Assembly: GCF_019457475.1 (NCBI RefSeq)
Contig: NZ_CP080413.1
Location: 4,030,001-4,094,000 of the forward strand
Reading direction: 5' to 3'
Origin: Shewanella acanthi
Lineage (GTDB): Bacteria; Pseudomonadota; Gammaproteobacteria; Enterobacterales; Shewanellaceae
Length of the DNA: 64,000 bases
Position 1 is the first letter of the stretch. Each line of letters starts with the position of its first letter. This document shows, in pieces, positions 1 to 13,625 of this stretch. The notes under the pieces are model-generated. The model was not told the DNA's origin and searched no databases. It worked only from the letters and a program-made list of their open reading frames with translations. The position numbers and the translations under genes are program-made.

Positions 1-805
1 CATTTAAAAAATTCTTAAAGGGATGCGCCGCATAGGATGCCACTGTAGAGGTATGCAAATTACTCGTAGGGCAGGACTCAATACCAATACCATGTTTGGC
101 TAAATACTCCATCAACCTAGGATCGCGGATTGCATTTACCCCGTGGCCAATACGAGTCGCGCCAAGCTCTTGAATCGCCTGCCACATGCTCTGTGCTCCA
201 GCAGCTTCCCCCGCATGGGCGGTGATAGCAAGGCCTGCATCACGTACCTTTTTAAAATGATCGTTAAAAAGTGCACCAGGGAAACCTAACTCATCACCGG
301 CAATATCCATCGCCACTAAATGCTGTTTATGGGCGAGTAAGCCCTCAAGCTCCTGCATACAGGCCGCTTGACCGAAGGTGCGCGATAAAATGCCAATGAG
401 ATTAATCTTAACCTTATGATCCTTAAGACCCGCTTTTACGCCGTCAATTACCGCTTCGACCACGCCTTCAATCGGCAACTTATGATTCATCGCCATATAG
501 AATGGACTAAAACGCAGCTCGGCGTAATCGAGCCCAGATACCGCCGCATCGGCAACGTTCTCATAGGCTACACGTTTTACCGCATCTAAATCGGCAAGCA
601 CCGCCACCATCCAATCCAGCTTTGACAGAAAGGCCACTAAACTGGATTCCTTACCTTGGATTTGAACAAATGGAACTAATTTATCAATAGAATCAACTGG
701 TAATTTAATACCATGTTGATGTGCAAGCTCCCAAATAGTGTTGACTCGAACATTACCGTCTAAATGCCGATGCAGATCCACCAATGGAATGGATGTATTT
801 ATCAT
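1..805 (-). CDS. add: Adenosine deaminase, C-terminal part cut by window edge
   Basis: Hydrolytic deamination of adenosine/deoxyadenosine to inosine/deoxyinosine in purine salvage, cytoplasmic. I translated the minus strand from the ATG at 805: 268 residues are readable before the window ends. Zinc and catalytic motifs of the family are visible: HRH at residues 12-14, HAGE at 197-200 with the catalytic Glu200, GHGVN at 220-224, and CPTSNLH at 245-251. The final Asp pair of the metal site lies beyond the edge. The family is about 330 residues, so roughly 60 are missing. It is transcribed divergently from the DUF885 gene across a 208-base gap. Family assignment is confident; substrate (adenosine rather than adenine) is inferred from family resemblance. 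Confidence 0.9.
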   Translation of the reverse strand, partial: MINTSIPLVDLHRHLDGNVRVNTIWELAHQHGIKLPVDSIDKLVPFVQIQGKESSLVAFLSKLDWMVAVLADLDAVKRVAYENVADAAVSGLDYAELRFSPFYMAMNHKLPIEGVVEAVIDGVKAGLKDHKVKINLIGILSRTFGQAACMQELEGLLAHKQHLVAMDIAGDELGFPGALFNDHFKKVRDAGLAITAHAGEAAGAQSMWQAIQELGATRIGHGVNAIRDPRLMEYLAKHGIGIESCPTSNLHTSTVASYAAHPFKNFLN

Positions 806-1013
806 GATTAACCCCTTGTAAACGCCCCTGCCAATATTGTTGTTTTTTGGTCAGGTTGCGGAGCTCAGTTTAACATGCATAGATTGCACAACTGACTTAA
901 AGCGCTGCGATAAATTAACATTCGGTCACAATTATGCGGCTTATCTATACAAGTATCTGTTGAAAACTCAGGCATAATGGCTTCAATAACAACGAAAATA
1001 TCCGAGAAAGCCC

Positions 1014-2816
1014 ATGCATAAATTACTTACCCCTAGCTTACTTATTTGTGCCTTAGCAGCCTGTAGTTCTGCACCAACTCAGGTAGAAAACACTGCGCCG
1101 ATGGCCGTTGCCATGCAGTCTCAGAGCAAGAAAATCGATCCCGCGCTTAAGTCCATCATAGACCAAAGCTGGCGATTACAATTAGCTGCAAGCCCAGAGA
1201 TGGCCTATGGCATGGGTGATAAGACGGCTATGGGTAAACTTCAAGATCTCTCTCCTGAGGCGTTAGCCAAACTCAATCAAGGGCAACTTGCAGTCCTTTC
1301 GCAGTTGAAAGCGCTTGATAGAAGTAAGCTCAACAAAGAAGATAAGATTAATGCGCAAATCCTTGAGGATCAGATCCAAAACGATGTGGATCTCTATAAA
1401 TACAAAGACTATTACCTACCGATAACCGCAGAGAGCGGTTTTCATGCCTATATCGCCTCAATCGCTCAAGGTCGCTTTAATACCTTAGAGGATTACCAAA
1501 ACTACATGGGTAAGCTCAAGGCATTGCCTAGCTATTTTGCCCAACAAACCTATTGGCTAAGACAAGGTTTGAAGGAAGGCATCACACCGCCAAAGGCGAC
1601 GCTCAAAGGCTTTGAGAACAGTATTAGTGCTTATATTGTCCCGGTAGAAAAGAGCAGCTACTTTGCCCCCTTCACCCAATATCCAAACTATTTCACTGAG
1701 GCTCAAAAAGCAGAGCTCACAAAAGAAGGGCGCGCTTTAGTTGAACAAAATGTCCTGCCGACCTATCAGGCGTTTTATGATTTTATGACCCAGGAATATA
1801 TGCCCAACACTCGGGAAAATATTGCCGCTAATAGTCTGCCCGATGGTGATGCCTTCTACGAAAACCGTGTGCGTTATTACACCACGCTCGATATCACTTC
1901 AGCCGAAGTGCATGAGCTAGGTTTAAAGGAGGTAGCTCGCATCCGCAAGGAAATGGAGCAAATCATTAAGACTGTTGGCTTTAAGGGCAGTTTTGCGGAC
2001 TTCTTACATTTCCTGCGAACCGACCCTAAGTTCTATACCACTAGCGCCGAGCAGTTATTGAAGGAAGCCTCCTTCATCGCCAAAAAAGCCGATGCCATGC
2101 TGCCAAAGTATTTTGGCAATCTGCCGCGTAAACCCTATGGCGTGGCGCCAGTCCCAGCTGAAATCGCCCCTAAATACACATCTGGCCGTTATTCGGGCTC
2201 TAACCGCGACGACGAACCTGGCTATTACTGGGTCAATACCTATGCTCTGGATAAACGCCCGCTCTACGAACTAGAGGCATTAACTCTGCACGAAGCCGTA
2301 CCAGGGCACCATCTGCAAATCTCCATTAACTCTGAACTCAGCAATCTGCCCGATTTTCGCCGCTATGGTTATATCTCAGCATTCGGTGAAGGTTGGGGTC
2401 TATACAGCGAATACTTAGGCTTAGAAGCGGGTTTCTACAAAGATCCCTATAGCAATTTTGGTCGCTTAACCTATGAGATGTGGCGCGCTGCGCGTCTCGT
2501 CGTCGATACAGGCATACACGCCCAAGGCTGGAGCCGTCAGCAAGCCATCGACTTTATGGCGAGCAATACCGCATTGTCGCTCCATAACGTCACCACTGAA
2601 ATAGACCGCTATATCACTTGGCCAGGGCAAGCGTTATCGTACAAAATTGGTGAGTTAACCATTAAACGCTTACGCGCCAAAGCAGAAAAAGCCTTAGGTA
2701 ATAAATTCGACATTCGCGCCTTCCACGATGCTGTATTAGCCAATGGCTCAGTACCTATGTCGATTCTAGAACAGCAAATCGATGACTTTATTGCCGCCGA
2801 ACGGTCAAAAATCTAA
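1014..2816 (+). CDS. DUF885 family lipoprotein, putative metallopeptidase
   Basis: A 600-residue exported lipoprotein. The N-terminus is a signal peptide with a lipobox (LAACSS, lipidated Cys near residue 17). The rest matches the DUF885 family, whose hallmark is visible as HEAVPGHHLQI near residue 425 (an HE..GHH zinc-binding-like motif) followed by FGEGWGLYSEYLG, with the conserved Glu and Trp residues. Members are predicted zinc-dependent peptidases, but few have been characterised and the substrate is unknown. It is monocistronic, ending at a hairpin just past the stop codon. The ATG at 1014 is chosen because it gives a complete signal peptide. Family assignment is secure; peptidase function is by family inference. 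Confidence 0.85.
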   Translation: MHKLLTPSLLICALAACSSAPTQVENTAPMAVAMQSQSKKIDPALKSIIDQSWRLQLAASPEMAYGMGDKTAMGKLQDLSPEALAKLNQGQLAVLSQLKALDRSKLNKEDKINAQILEDQIQNDVDLYKYKDYYLPITAESGFHAYIASIAQGRFNTLEDYQNYMGKLKALPSYFAQQTYWLRQGLKEGITPPKATLKGFENSISAYIVPVEKSSYFAPFTQYPNYFTEAQKAELTKEGRALVEQNVLPTYQAFYDFMTQEYMPNTRENIAANSLPDGDAFYENRVRYYTTLDITSAEVHELGLKEVARIRKEMEQIIKTVGFKGSFADFLHFLRTDPKFYTTSAEQLLKEASFIAKKADAMLPKYFGNLPRKPYGVAPVPAEIAPKYTSGRYSGSNRDDEPGYYWVNTYALDKRPLYELEALTLHEAVPGHHLQISINSELSNLPDFRRYGYISAFGEGWGLYSEYLGLEAGFYKDPYSNFGRLTYEMWRAARLVVDTGIHAQGWSRQQAIDFMASNTALSLHNVTTEIDRYITWPGQALSYKIGELTIKRLRAKAEKALGNKFDIRAFHDAVLANGSVPMSILEQQIDDFIAAERSKI

Positions 2817-2825
2817 ACCCAAAAG

Positions 2826-2862
2826 GTGGGAGTCTAGATTTTAAGACTCCCACTATTCTCTG
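2826..2862 (+). terminator. Hairpin after DUF885 gene
   Basis: A perfect 10-bp stem (GTGGGAGTCT at 2826-2835 pairing with 2844-2853) with an 8-base loop lies 10 bases after the stop codon. The following tract is only moderately T-rich, so this may be a weak or leaky terminator. Confidence 0.55.
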
Positions 2863-2906
2863 TTACACTCTAGGCAAATCACTTTGTTAAAGATGTACTG
2901 CAGAGC

Positions 2907-3890
2907 ATGAGCCAAACCTCCTCCACGTTTTCATCTGAACACCTGTTAAATACTGCAGAGCAGCAAGCTTTCTGGCAAACCGTGGTGCAAGACACCCTCA
3001 CAACACCTGACGGTGTCAGCTTGGCGTTTATGTTTGTAAAACATCCCAATCCTCAAGCCAGCATTATTATCAGCAGCGGCCGGGTTGAGTCTTACATTAA
3101 ATACCAAGAATTGATTTTTGATCTGTACCAGCAGGGGTTTTCGGTATTTGCCATCGATCACCGAGGGCAGGGACTTTCGAGCCGCTTAACGCAAAATCCC
3201 CATCAAGGACATGTGCGACGCTTCAATGACTATGTCGATGATTTTGCATTGTTCATCCGCACAGTAGTACTTAAACAAGCGGCCGAACCGCTGTTGCTTT
3301 TAGGCCACTCCATGGGCGGCGCGATAGGAACCCTGTATCTTAAGGAGTACCCAGATACTTTTACCGCAGCGGCATTTTCGGCGCCTATGTATGGCATCAA
3401 ATTACCAATGCCGAAGGGATTTGTTCGCTGGTTGGCAAGTAAATTAGATTCTAGCCTCAATGGCGGTGAACCTAACTATGTTCTTAATGGCCACAACTAC
3501 CAGCCAGGGCCTTTTAAGGGTAATGACTTAACCCATTCGCAGTCACGCTATCAACATTACCGTGAGCAATATGAACTCCAACCCGAACTGCAACTGGGTT
3601 CACCGACCAATCGTTGGTTAATGGAATCCTTAGACGCAGCCGATTCCTGCGTGCTCGCCACAGCTAACATCAGAACGCCCATTTTAATTCTTCAAGCAGG
3701 AGATGATAGGGTCGTCGATAACGCCGCACAAAACCTTGCAGTTAGCACACACTGCAAACTAAAAGTGATTGAGGGTGCGGCCCATGAAATCTTTATGGAA
3801 AAAGACAGCTACCGAAATCAGGCGCTAATGGAAGTACTCAGCTTTTTTACACGCTACGTAGCAAAGGACGAGGGTAAATTAGCCGTTTAA
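2907..3890 (+). CDS. Alpha/beta hydrolase, lysophospholipase/monoglyceride lipase-like
   Basis: A 327-residue alpha/beta hydrolase of the Hydrolase_4 (PldB/monoacylglycerol lipase) group. Visible features are the oxyanion-side motif DHRGQGLS near residues 84-91, the nucleophile elbow GHSMGG with Ser135, a late Asp in QAGDDRVVD and a C-terminal AAHEIF carrying the probable catalytic His. There is no signal peptide, so it is probably cytoplasmic or membrane-peripheral. It probably hydrolyses lysophospholipids or monoacylglycerols, but the substrate cannot be read from sequence. The gene converges on the GGDEF/EAL gene and overlaps its 3' end by 44 bases, an unusual tail-to-tail overlap. Confidence 0.8.
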   Translation: MSQTSSTFSSEHLLNTAEQQAFWQTVVQDTLTTPDGVSLAFMFVKHPNPQASIIISSGRVESYIKYQELIFDLYQQGFSVFAIDHRGQGLSSRLTQNPHQGHVRRFNDYVDDFALFIRTVVLKQAAEPLLLLGHSMGGAIGTLYLKEYPDTFTAAAFSAPMYGIKLPMPKGFVRWLASKLDSSLNGGEPNYVLNGHNYQPGPFKGNDLTHSQSRYQHYREQYELQPELQLGSPTNRWLMESLDAADSCVLATANIRTPILILQAGDDRVVDNAAQNLAVSTHCKLKVIEGAAHEIFMEKDSYRNQALMEVLSFFTRYVAKDEGKLAV

Positions 3891-6297
3891 AGTCACTAAG
3901 GCTTAGGGCTCGGCTCATGCCATAGCCCTGATAGTGCATACAACCTAAGGCAGCGAACATTTGCTGCTGTTGAACTGACTCAATTCCCTTTGCCACAACC
4001 CGCACTTTAAAAGGCTGCGCCGCTTGGATAAGTGCCTGCGGCCAACAGAGTGAATCAGCGATTATTGCAGTGCACTGCATATCCAATTTCACCTCACTGA
4101 TTGGGTATTTCATTAAATAACTTAGAGATGCACTGCCTGAACCGAAGTTATCTAAAGTAATAGTGATACCTGCTTCAATCAGTTTATTCATTCTGTCCCT
4201 GATAAACAGCTCACCACCATTTAATGCAAGTTCGTTAAGCTCAATACCAATCCGATGGCTAGCTATATTAGCTCGATGAACAATAGCAATTAACTGTTCA
4301 ACAAATTCCGCCTGACAAAAAGATAAGCTACTCACATTAATGCTTATTCTCGGTATTTCTAGCCCTTGTTGCTGTAACTGCTGTAGTGACTGACATACAC
4401 GCCTCGCCACATGTAAATCTAACGAGGCAATGAGGCCATGGCGCTCGGCGAGCCCAATAAACTCGGTAACGGGTACGAACTTGCCATTAGGTAAATGCCA
4501 GCGGGATAATGCTTCAGCCGAGATTATATTGCCGCTTGAGTCCATCACAGGTTGGAACATTATGGTTATTTGGTTTTCTGCGATGGCTAAGGCGAGCTCC
4601 TTATGCAGTGTATCGCTTTGACTCAGTTCCTCTTCAAGCTCACCACTGTAGAAGGCACACCCGGCCTGTTCCAGTGACTTTGCCTGTTGCATAGCTAAAT
4701 CTGCGCGCCGCATCACTTCATCTGCCTCTAGGGTATCGAAACTATCGATAAGACAAATCCCGACATTAGCATTAAGAGTCAGATGATTATCCGCATTCTG
4801 AAAGGGCCTGGATGCCAGCTGACGTAATTCAGCCGCTAGCGCTAACGCCTTACGTCCAGCCGATGCAACATCGAGCGACATTGTTTTAGCAAGCAGAGAA
4901 AAACGGCCTAGTTGAACATGAGCGACAACAACATCCTCACCAAAATAGCTAGATAATCGAGCTCCGAGTTGGGCATATAAACGCTCTAATTCCTGTGGAG
5001 CTAACGATGGATGTAAGCCGAGTAATTCAACTTCCACAGAAAATAATGCAGACCAAGAATGCAGTATACTTGGCTCAGATAAGAACTGAGTTAACTGCTT
5101 CATAAACGCATCAGGCAACATTCGATGGCCAGACGTCGAGTGCTTAACAATCTCGCTAATGGCAGCATGGTGACGCTCACTCGCTGACACATCTACGTGT
5201 AATCCCAGCATTCGAGTTGGTCTGCCAAGGTGATCCCAATCAACTAGCATTCCGCGGTCGAGCACCCATACATAATGACCGTCTCGGTGCATCAAACGAT
5301 GCACACTTTCAAAGGACTTCGCCTTACCGCTGATATAATTATCGAGCGAATCAAGCACAGCTTGCTTATCTTCAGGGTGCAGACGCGCTTCCCAAGTCTG
5401 GAATACCCCGTCCAATTCATCGGGCCGATACCCCACCATTTCCTTCCAGCGATCAGAAAGAAAGACTTCACCAGTTCTGAGATCCCAATCCCAGATACCA
5501 TTTCTAGAACCTTCAACGGCGAACAGCCAGCGAAGTTCACTGTCATTAAGCTGCTTTACTGCGCTGCATAAGCGATCATGCACCTGCTGCAGACTAGCCT
5601 GCAAAGATAACACTTCAGTTGAACTCCAAGGTATGGATACCTTGAAGTCAGCTGAGCCGATTTGCTTTGCCGCCCGACTCAGACTCTTAAATGGCCGAAT
5701 TAACAGATAATAAAGAATGAGAGTAAAGGCAATAAGCAGTAAAGCCCCTAACCCCCATACACGCAGGAAACGTTGCTGTAGCTCTGTGGAGGCCTCCGCA
5801 ATCAAGGGCGCTAAATCAGATTCAAGATAAATAAGTTCGATACCACCAGGATAGCGGGAGTCAACTGGATAGTAGGCCTGAATAGTTAACCTTTCTTGAT
5901 TAAGAATGACTTGAGGCTGTGTTGATTGGACTACGGCATGATGAATTGCAATATCATATCCATCAATAACATGCATCGCATTACTGTCGCGCCAGACAGT
6001 GTGATTAGCGAAACGAATACGACTATTAGCGTCCATCAGGATATAAACCATCACGTTCATATCGATAGCAGCTAACACCACCTCCTGCTCGATCCGATCG
6101 ACATCCTGAATCGCTTGGGCAGACTCCACCACCTGACGCATCCGCAGTAGTTGCTGCTGGATTTGATTAATCTGCCGTTCGGCGAGCTGATCACGCACTA
6201 AATCACTTTCATATAAATACTCCCCAGCAACCAACACTAAATACAGTGTTAACATGCAGGCAGGCAGCAAAATAGAGAGTGATAATTTACGTAGCAT
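3847..6297 (-). CDS. Membrane PAS / degenerate GGDEF / degenerate EAL protein
   Basis: A c-di-GMP-type signalling protein of 816 residues when started at the ATG at 6297; an upstream TTG at 6366 would add 23 residues but would precede the first TM helix awkwardly. Order: TM helix (about 5-27), extracytoplasmic sensor region (30-178), TM helix (180-200), HAMP-like linker, PAS_3 domain (255-375), GGDEF-like domain (415-560) lacking the GGDEF signature, and EAL domain (578-805). The EAL motif (Glu595), SINVSS Asn654 and Glu686 are kept. The DDFG motif reads DNFG (N717), and the Glu of the AEGVE motif is Lys770. Both changes hit metal-coordination or catalytic positions, so I infer loss of both cyclase and phosphodiesterase activity and a sensor or effector role. 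Confidence 0.82.
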   Translation of the reverse strand: MLRKLSLSILLPACMLTLYLVLVAGEYLYESDLVRDQLAERQINQIQQQLLRMRQVVESAQAIQDVDRIEQEVVLAAIDMNVMVYILMDANSRIRFANHTVWRDSNAMHVIDGYDIAIHHAVVQSTQPQVILNQERLTIQAYYPVDSRYPGGIELIYLESDLAPLIAEASTELQQRFLRVWGLGALLLIAFTLILYYLLIRPFKSLSRAAKQIGSADFKVSIPWSSTEVLSLQASLQQVHDRLCSAVKQLNDSELRWLFAVEGSRNGIWDWDLRTGEVFLSDRWKEMVGYRPDELDGVFQTWEARLHPEDKQAVLDSLDNYISGKAKSFESVHRLMHRDGHYVWVLDRGMLVDWDHLGRPTRMLGLHVDVSASERHHAAISEIVKHSTSGHRMLPDAFMKQLTQFLSEPSILHSWSALFSVEVELLGLHPSLAPQELERLYAQLGARLSSYFGEDVVVAHVQLGRFSLLAKTMSLDVASAGRKALALAAELRQLASRPFQNADNHLTLNANVGICLIDSFDTLEADEVMRRADLAMQQAKSLEQAGCAFYSGELEEELSQSDTLHKELALAIAENQITIMFQPVMDSSGNIISAEALSRWHLPNGKFVPVTEFIGLAERHGLIASLDLHVARRVCQSLQQLQQQGLEIPRISINVSSLSFCQAEFVEQLIAIVHRANIASHRIGIELNELALNGGELFIRDRMNKLIEAGITITLDNFGSGSASLSYLMKYPISEVKLDMQCTAIIADSLCWPQALIQAAQPFKVRVVAKGIESVQQQQMFAALGCMHYQGYGMSRALSLSDFKRLIYPRPLLRSV

Positions 6298-6471
6298 CAG
6301 AGTGAAAATGTTAACAAGCGATGAATTGATGCCCAGTATCCTAGCGGTAATTAGCCAAGTAAGCAAAAGGACTTAGTGAAGTTGAGGGTAATTAATCAAA
6401 AATAACTGTAATAAATTGAATTTAAAGCGTGAATAGGTGAATTATCTTAGTAATTTTACAAGGCCAAAATG

Positions 6472-6499
6472 CAAAAAAGCCAGCTTCTTCAGCTGGCTT
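6472..6499 (-). terminator. rRNA operon terminator
   Basis: On the minus strand, a perfect 8-9 bp stem (AGCCAGCT at 6491-6498 as read on the minus strand, pairing with 6478-6485) with a 5-base loop is followed by a run of T (six A on the plus strand at 6473-6478). It lies directly downstream of 5S rRNA and is a textbook intrinsic terminator. Confidence 0.9.
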
Positions 6500-6526
6500 C
6501 GTTACATCTCATAGAGATAATTAGGC

Positions 6527-6643
6527 GCTTGGCGATGACCTACTCTCACATGGGGAGACCCCACACTACCATCGGCGCGATTGCGTTTCACTTCTGAGTT
6601 CGGGATGGGATCAGGTGGGACCACAATGCTATTGTCACCAAGC
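6527..6643 (-). rRNA. rrf: 5S ribosomal RNA
   Basis: The minus strand reads GCTTGGTGACAATAGC at the 5' end and closes with GTCATCGCCAAGC, giving the terminal helix. The conserved core GGTCCCACCTGATCCCATCC and GAACTCAGAAGTGAAACG is visible. Length is about 117 nt, normal for 5S. It is last in the operon, about 170 bases after 23S. Ends are estimated to within a few bases. Confidence 0.96.
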
Positions 6644-6815
6644 AAAAAATTGTCTGGAACAATTTTTAACGCGCTTTAGCGCGGCCCGTTAGGGTCAACT
6701 ACATGGATGTAGTTGATAAATTTTTATTCCAGTTAATTCGGAAAGCTGTTTTGAGTCACTTCTTAAGTGTTTGTATTCTATCTAAGCACGCTTAGTAAAA
6801 CCCATCTGGGTTGTA

Positions 6816-9707
<2,892 letters not shown>

Positions 9708-10015
9708 ATACAACCCAAATGAGTTTCACTCACCTAGGTCGTTGCGACCAGCTGGTTTTACTTGTCTCATCTTCGACCAAGAAGATGGACTCGCCTTAGA
9801 CTTGAATATTCAAGACACTTAAAAAGTGTTTTAAGAACTCAATTTTTTGTATTAACACAGCAACAGACTTTGCTGCATTAATTACTATCAGCTTTCCAAA
9901 TTGTTAAAGAACAATGCTTACCGGCTCGCGGTGCATTTCGCTCTCCCTTCTCTTTCGAGAAGTTCAACAAGCCATCTGTGTGAACACTCAACAAACATCG
10001 AGTTAGTCGTATAGG
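9708..10015 (-). other. 16S-23S internal transcribed spacer without tRNA genes
   Basis: A spacer of about 308 bases. I looked for tRNA-Ile, tRNA-Ala and tRNA-Glu signatures (acceptor stem plus GGTTCGAATC-type T-loop) and found none. It holds a boxA antitermination element and sequences pairing with the 23S ends for RNase III processing. Confidence 0.85.
9902..9913 (-). promoter_or_regulatory. boxA antitermination element in spacer
   Basis: The minus strand reads TGTTCTTTAACA, nearly the canonical rrn boxA (TGCTCTTTAACA). It lies in the spacer just upstream of 23S, where Nus-factor antitermination is re-established in rRNA operons. Confidence 0.8.
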
Positions 10016-11558
<1,543 letters not shown>

Positions 11559-11755
11559 AAAGTTTTTTTGTTTAACTCGCGTTAAACGACTCAATGAATT
11601 CTGATTTGCTGCTTCGACTCGAAAGTCAAAACAAACTGTACATATTGCTATGAACACTCATTCATTGATTTAATTCTTTGATTACTCGCCAAACGGCAGA
11701 GTAATTTCGATTAACTCAACACCTGTGAGTGTCCACACAGATTTCTTGTTTAGAT

Positions 11756-11767
11756 TGTTAAAGAGCA
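11756..11767 (-). promoter_or_regulatory. boxA antitermination element in rRNA leader
   Basis: The minus strand reads TGCTCTTTAACA, an exact match to consensus rrn boxA, located in the leader about 200 bases before mature 16S. It recruits the NusB/NusE antitermination complex. Confidence 0.85.
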
Positions 11768-11824
11768 TTTGACCTTCAGCTTTCGCGTTACCGCTCAGCG
11801 GGTCAGGGCTGCGTATTCTACGCA

Positions 11825-11852
11825 TTTCCCATTTCGCGTCAAGGAGTTTTTT
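11825..11852 (-). promoter_or_regulatory. rRNA promoter P2
   Basis: On the minus strand, a -35 TTGACG (11847-11852) and -10 TAGAAT (11825-11830) are separated by 16 bases and followed by a GC-rich discriminator (ACGCAGCCC), typical of sigma70 stable-RNA promoters. It is the downstream member of a tandem pair. Confidence 0.75.
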
Positions 11853-11948
11853 CAACTTCTTTTCGCATTTGAATCGTTTGATTAAAAGCTGTTCGATTCA
11901 AGCTGAATCAGCATTCGCTTTCGCGCTCTGCCGTGTCAGTGGATGCGC

Positions 11949-11976
11949 ATTATAGGCAGCTTGAGTTTTTGCGCAA
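11949..11976 (-). promoter_or_regulatory. rRNA promoter P1
   Basis: On the minus strand, a -35 TTGCGC (11971-11976) and a perfect -10 TATAAT (11949-11954) are separated by 16 bases. The GC-rich discriminator GCGCATCC is the hallmark of growth-rate and ppGpp control. An AT-rich tract upstream could serve as an UP element. Confidence 0.75.
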
Positions 11977-12037
11977 GGGCTTTTTGTCAGAAAATTACGA
12001 TTAGTTGACTGGACGCCTAGATATCCAGCAATCTGAA

Positions 12038-12064
12038 TAAAAAAGGGGCTAAAAGCCCCTTTTT
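12038..12064. terminator. Intrinsic terminator downstream of ccoG
   Basis: A symmetrical hairpin with AAAAGGGGCT, a 3-base loop and AGCCCCTTTT (12041-12063), flanked by A and T runs so it can work in either direction. It lies 43 bases past the ccoG stop and shields the rRNA promoters. Confidence 0.85.
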
Positions 12065-12106
12065 AAGCACATTTGCCTAACAATACTCTAACCACCCCCT
12101 ATGGAA

Positions 12107-13534
12107 TTAGGGGCTGAAGAAGCGAGTTTCTTGCTCTACTTCGATGAGTTCACCGTCGATATTGGTTTGTACCTTTATCTCTATATTAGTCACTGAGCGG
12201 GAGAGCTCGACAGGATCGACTCCCACACTAATAGGTAACGTTAGCACCTCTCCCCCCGCGATAGTAATGGAGGAAGGGCCGTACCACTTATAGTTTGTTA
12301 AACCTTCGACACTCATTTTGTATTCGTGGGCCTGCTCGGTCTTGTTGAGGATCTTGAGTGTGAAGGTGTTCTCAATCAGGCCTTGGTTATTTTCACGGTA
12401 GAGCTGATTGCGATCGCGGATAATATCCATACGTAAAGGGGCGATAGTCGCGCTAGCGTAGATAAAGATAAGTATCATGGCCACTAGCACTACGCCATAA
12501 CCTACCAGCTTGGGTCGCAACACCTTTTGTTTGATGCCTTCAAGCTTGTTCTCGGTAGTGTAACTGATAAGCCCAAGTGGATAGCCCATACGTTCCATTG
12601 TTTGATCGCAAGCATCGATACAAGCACCACAATTAATACACTCATATTGCAAACCATTACGGATATCGATGCCAGTAGGACACACCTGCACGCATAGGTC
12701 ACAGTCGATGCAGTCACCTAAACCACTTTCCTTAGGGTCGGCTTTACGTGAACGTGGACCGCGGGTTTCACCCCGTTTAGCATCGTAACCAACGATATAA
12801 GTGTTTTTGTCGAACATTGCGGATTGGAAACGCGCGTACGGGCACATGTGAATACACATGATTTCACGCATCCAACCTGCATTACCATAGGTGGCAAAGG
12901 TAAAGAAGATTACCCAGAAATAAACTGCACCGGATGCGTTTAAGGTAAAGACATCGATATAGACTTCATGACTAGGTACGAAATAAGATACAAAGGTCAT
13001 GGCCGTTAATAAGGACAATAACAACCATGCGGTGTGCTTCGCGGTTTTACGCCAAACCTTGTCGAAGCTCCAGGGCATTTGGTCAAGCTTAATACGTTTA
13101 TTACGTGCCCCTTCGAGCTTTTCTTCAAACCAAATGAACATGAAAGTCCAAACGGTTTGCGGACAGGTGTAACCACACCAAACTCGACCTAAATAGGTTG
13201 TCACGAAAAATAAGGCAAAAGCAGCTATCATAAAGAGGGCTGCAAGTAAGGTAAGATCTTGAGGCCAAATGGTTAAGCCGAAAACGTGGAACTTCTGTTC
13301 ACTTAGATTGAACCAAACGGCTTGACGTTCCCCCCAAGGGATCCAAGGCAGTAACAGGAAGAAAAGCATGGCAACCCAACCCATGCGACGGCGTAAACTG
13401 CTCCATAATCCATCAACGGCTCGGACATAAATCCGATTTCGTGGATTAAAGCGGTCCGCTTTACTCGCATCCGGCTGGTGAATCTTAATTCGAGTGGCTT
13501 TCGAATAGTCCTTGTTTTTTGATTCTACGTTCAT
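12107..13534 (-). CDS. ccoG: cbb3 oxidase assembly protein CcoG (RdxA/FixG family)
   Basis: A membrane iron-sulfur protein of 475 residues needed for cbb3-type cytochrome c oxidase assembly; the family has been reported to reduce Cu(II) to Cu(I) during copper insertion. Seen: several TM helices in the first 230 residues, a CGYTCPQTVW segment, then two 4Fe-4S ferredoxin motifs (CIDCDLCVQVCPTGID and CINCGACIDACDQTM). One further TM helix is followed by an Ig-like C-terminal FixG domain (about 360-475). It is monocistronic here; the ccoNOQP genes are not in the window. Confidence 0.93.
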   Translation of the reverse strand: MNVESKNKDYSKATRIKIHQPDASKADRFNPRNRIYVRAVDGLWSSLRRRMGWVAMLFFLLLPWIPWGERQAVWFNLSEQKFHVFGLTIWPQDLTLLAALFMIAAFALFFVTTYLGRVWCGYTCPQTVWTFMFIWFEEKLEGARNKRIKLDQMPWSFDKVWRKTAKHTAWLLLSLLTAMTFVSYFVPSHEVYIDVFTLNASGAVYFWVIFFTFATYGNAGWMREIMCIHMCPYARFQSAMFDKNTYIVGYDAKRGETRGPRSRKADPKESGLGDCIDCDLCVQVCPTGIDIRNGLQYECINCGACIDACDQTMERMGYPLGLISYTTENKLEGIKQKVLRPKLVGYGVVLVAMILIFIYASATIAPLRMDIIRDRNQLYRENNQGLIENTFTLKILNKTEQAHEYKMSVEGLTNYKWYGPSSITIAGGEVLTLPISVGVDPVELSRSVTNIEIKVQTNIDGELIEVEQETRFFSP

Positions 13535-13625
13535 CGTGACAGCCTTTTACTGCTTTAAAGTTGGTCAAAATCTGGCTTATTATACCCATATTATTAATGG
13601 TTATTCACTTAACTTGGACGAAAAG

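Noticed and set aside
9708..10015. tRNA genes in the rRNA spacer
   Set aside because: No T-loop or acceptor-stem signatures on either strand.
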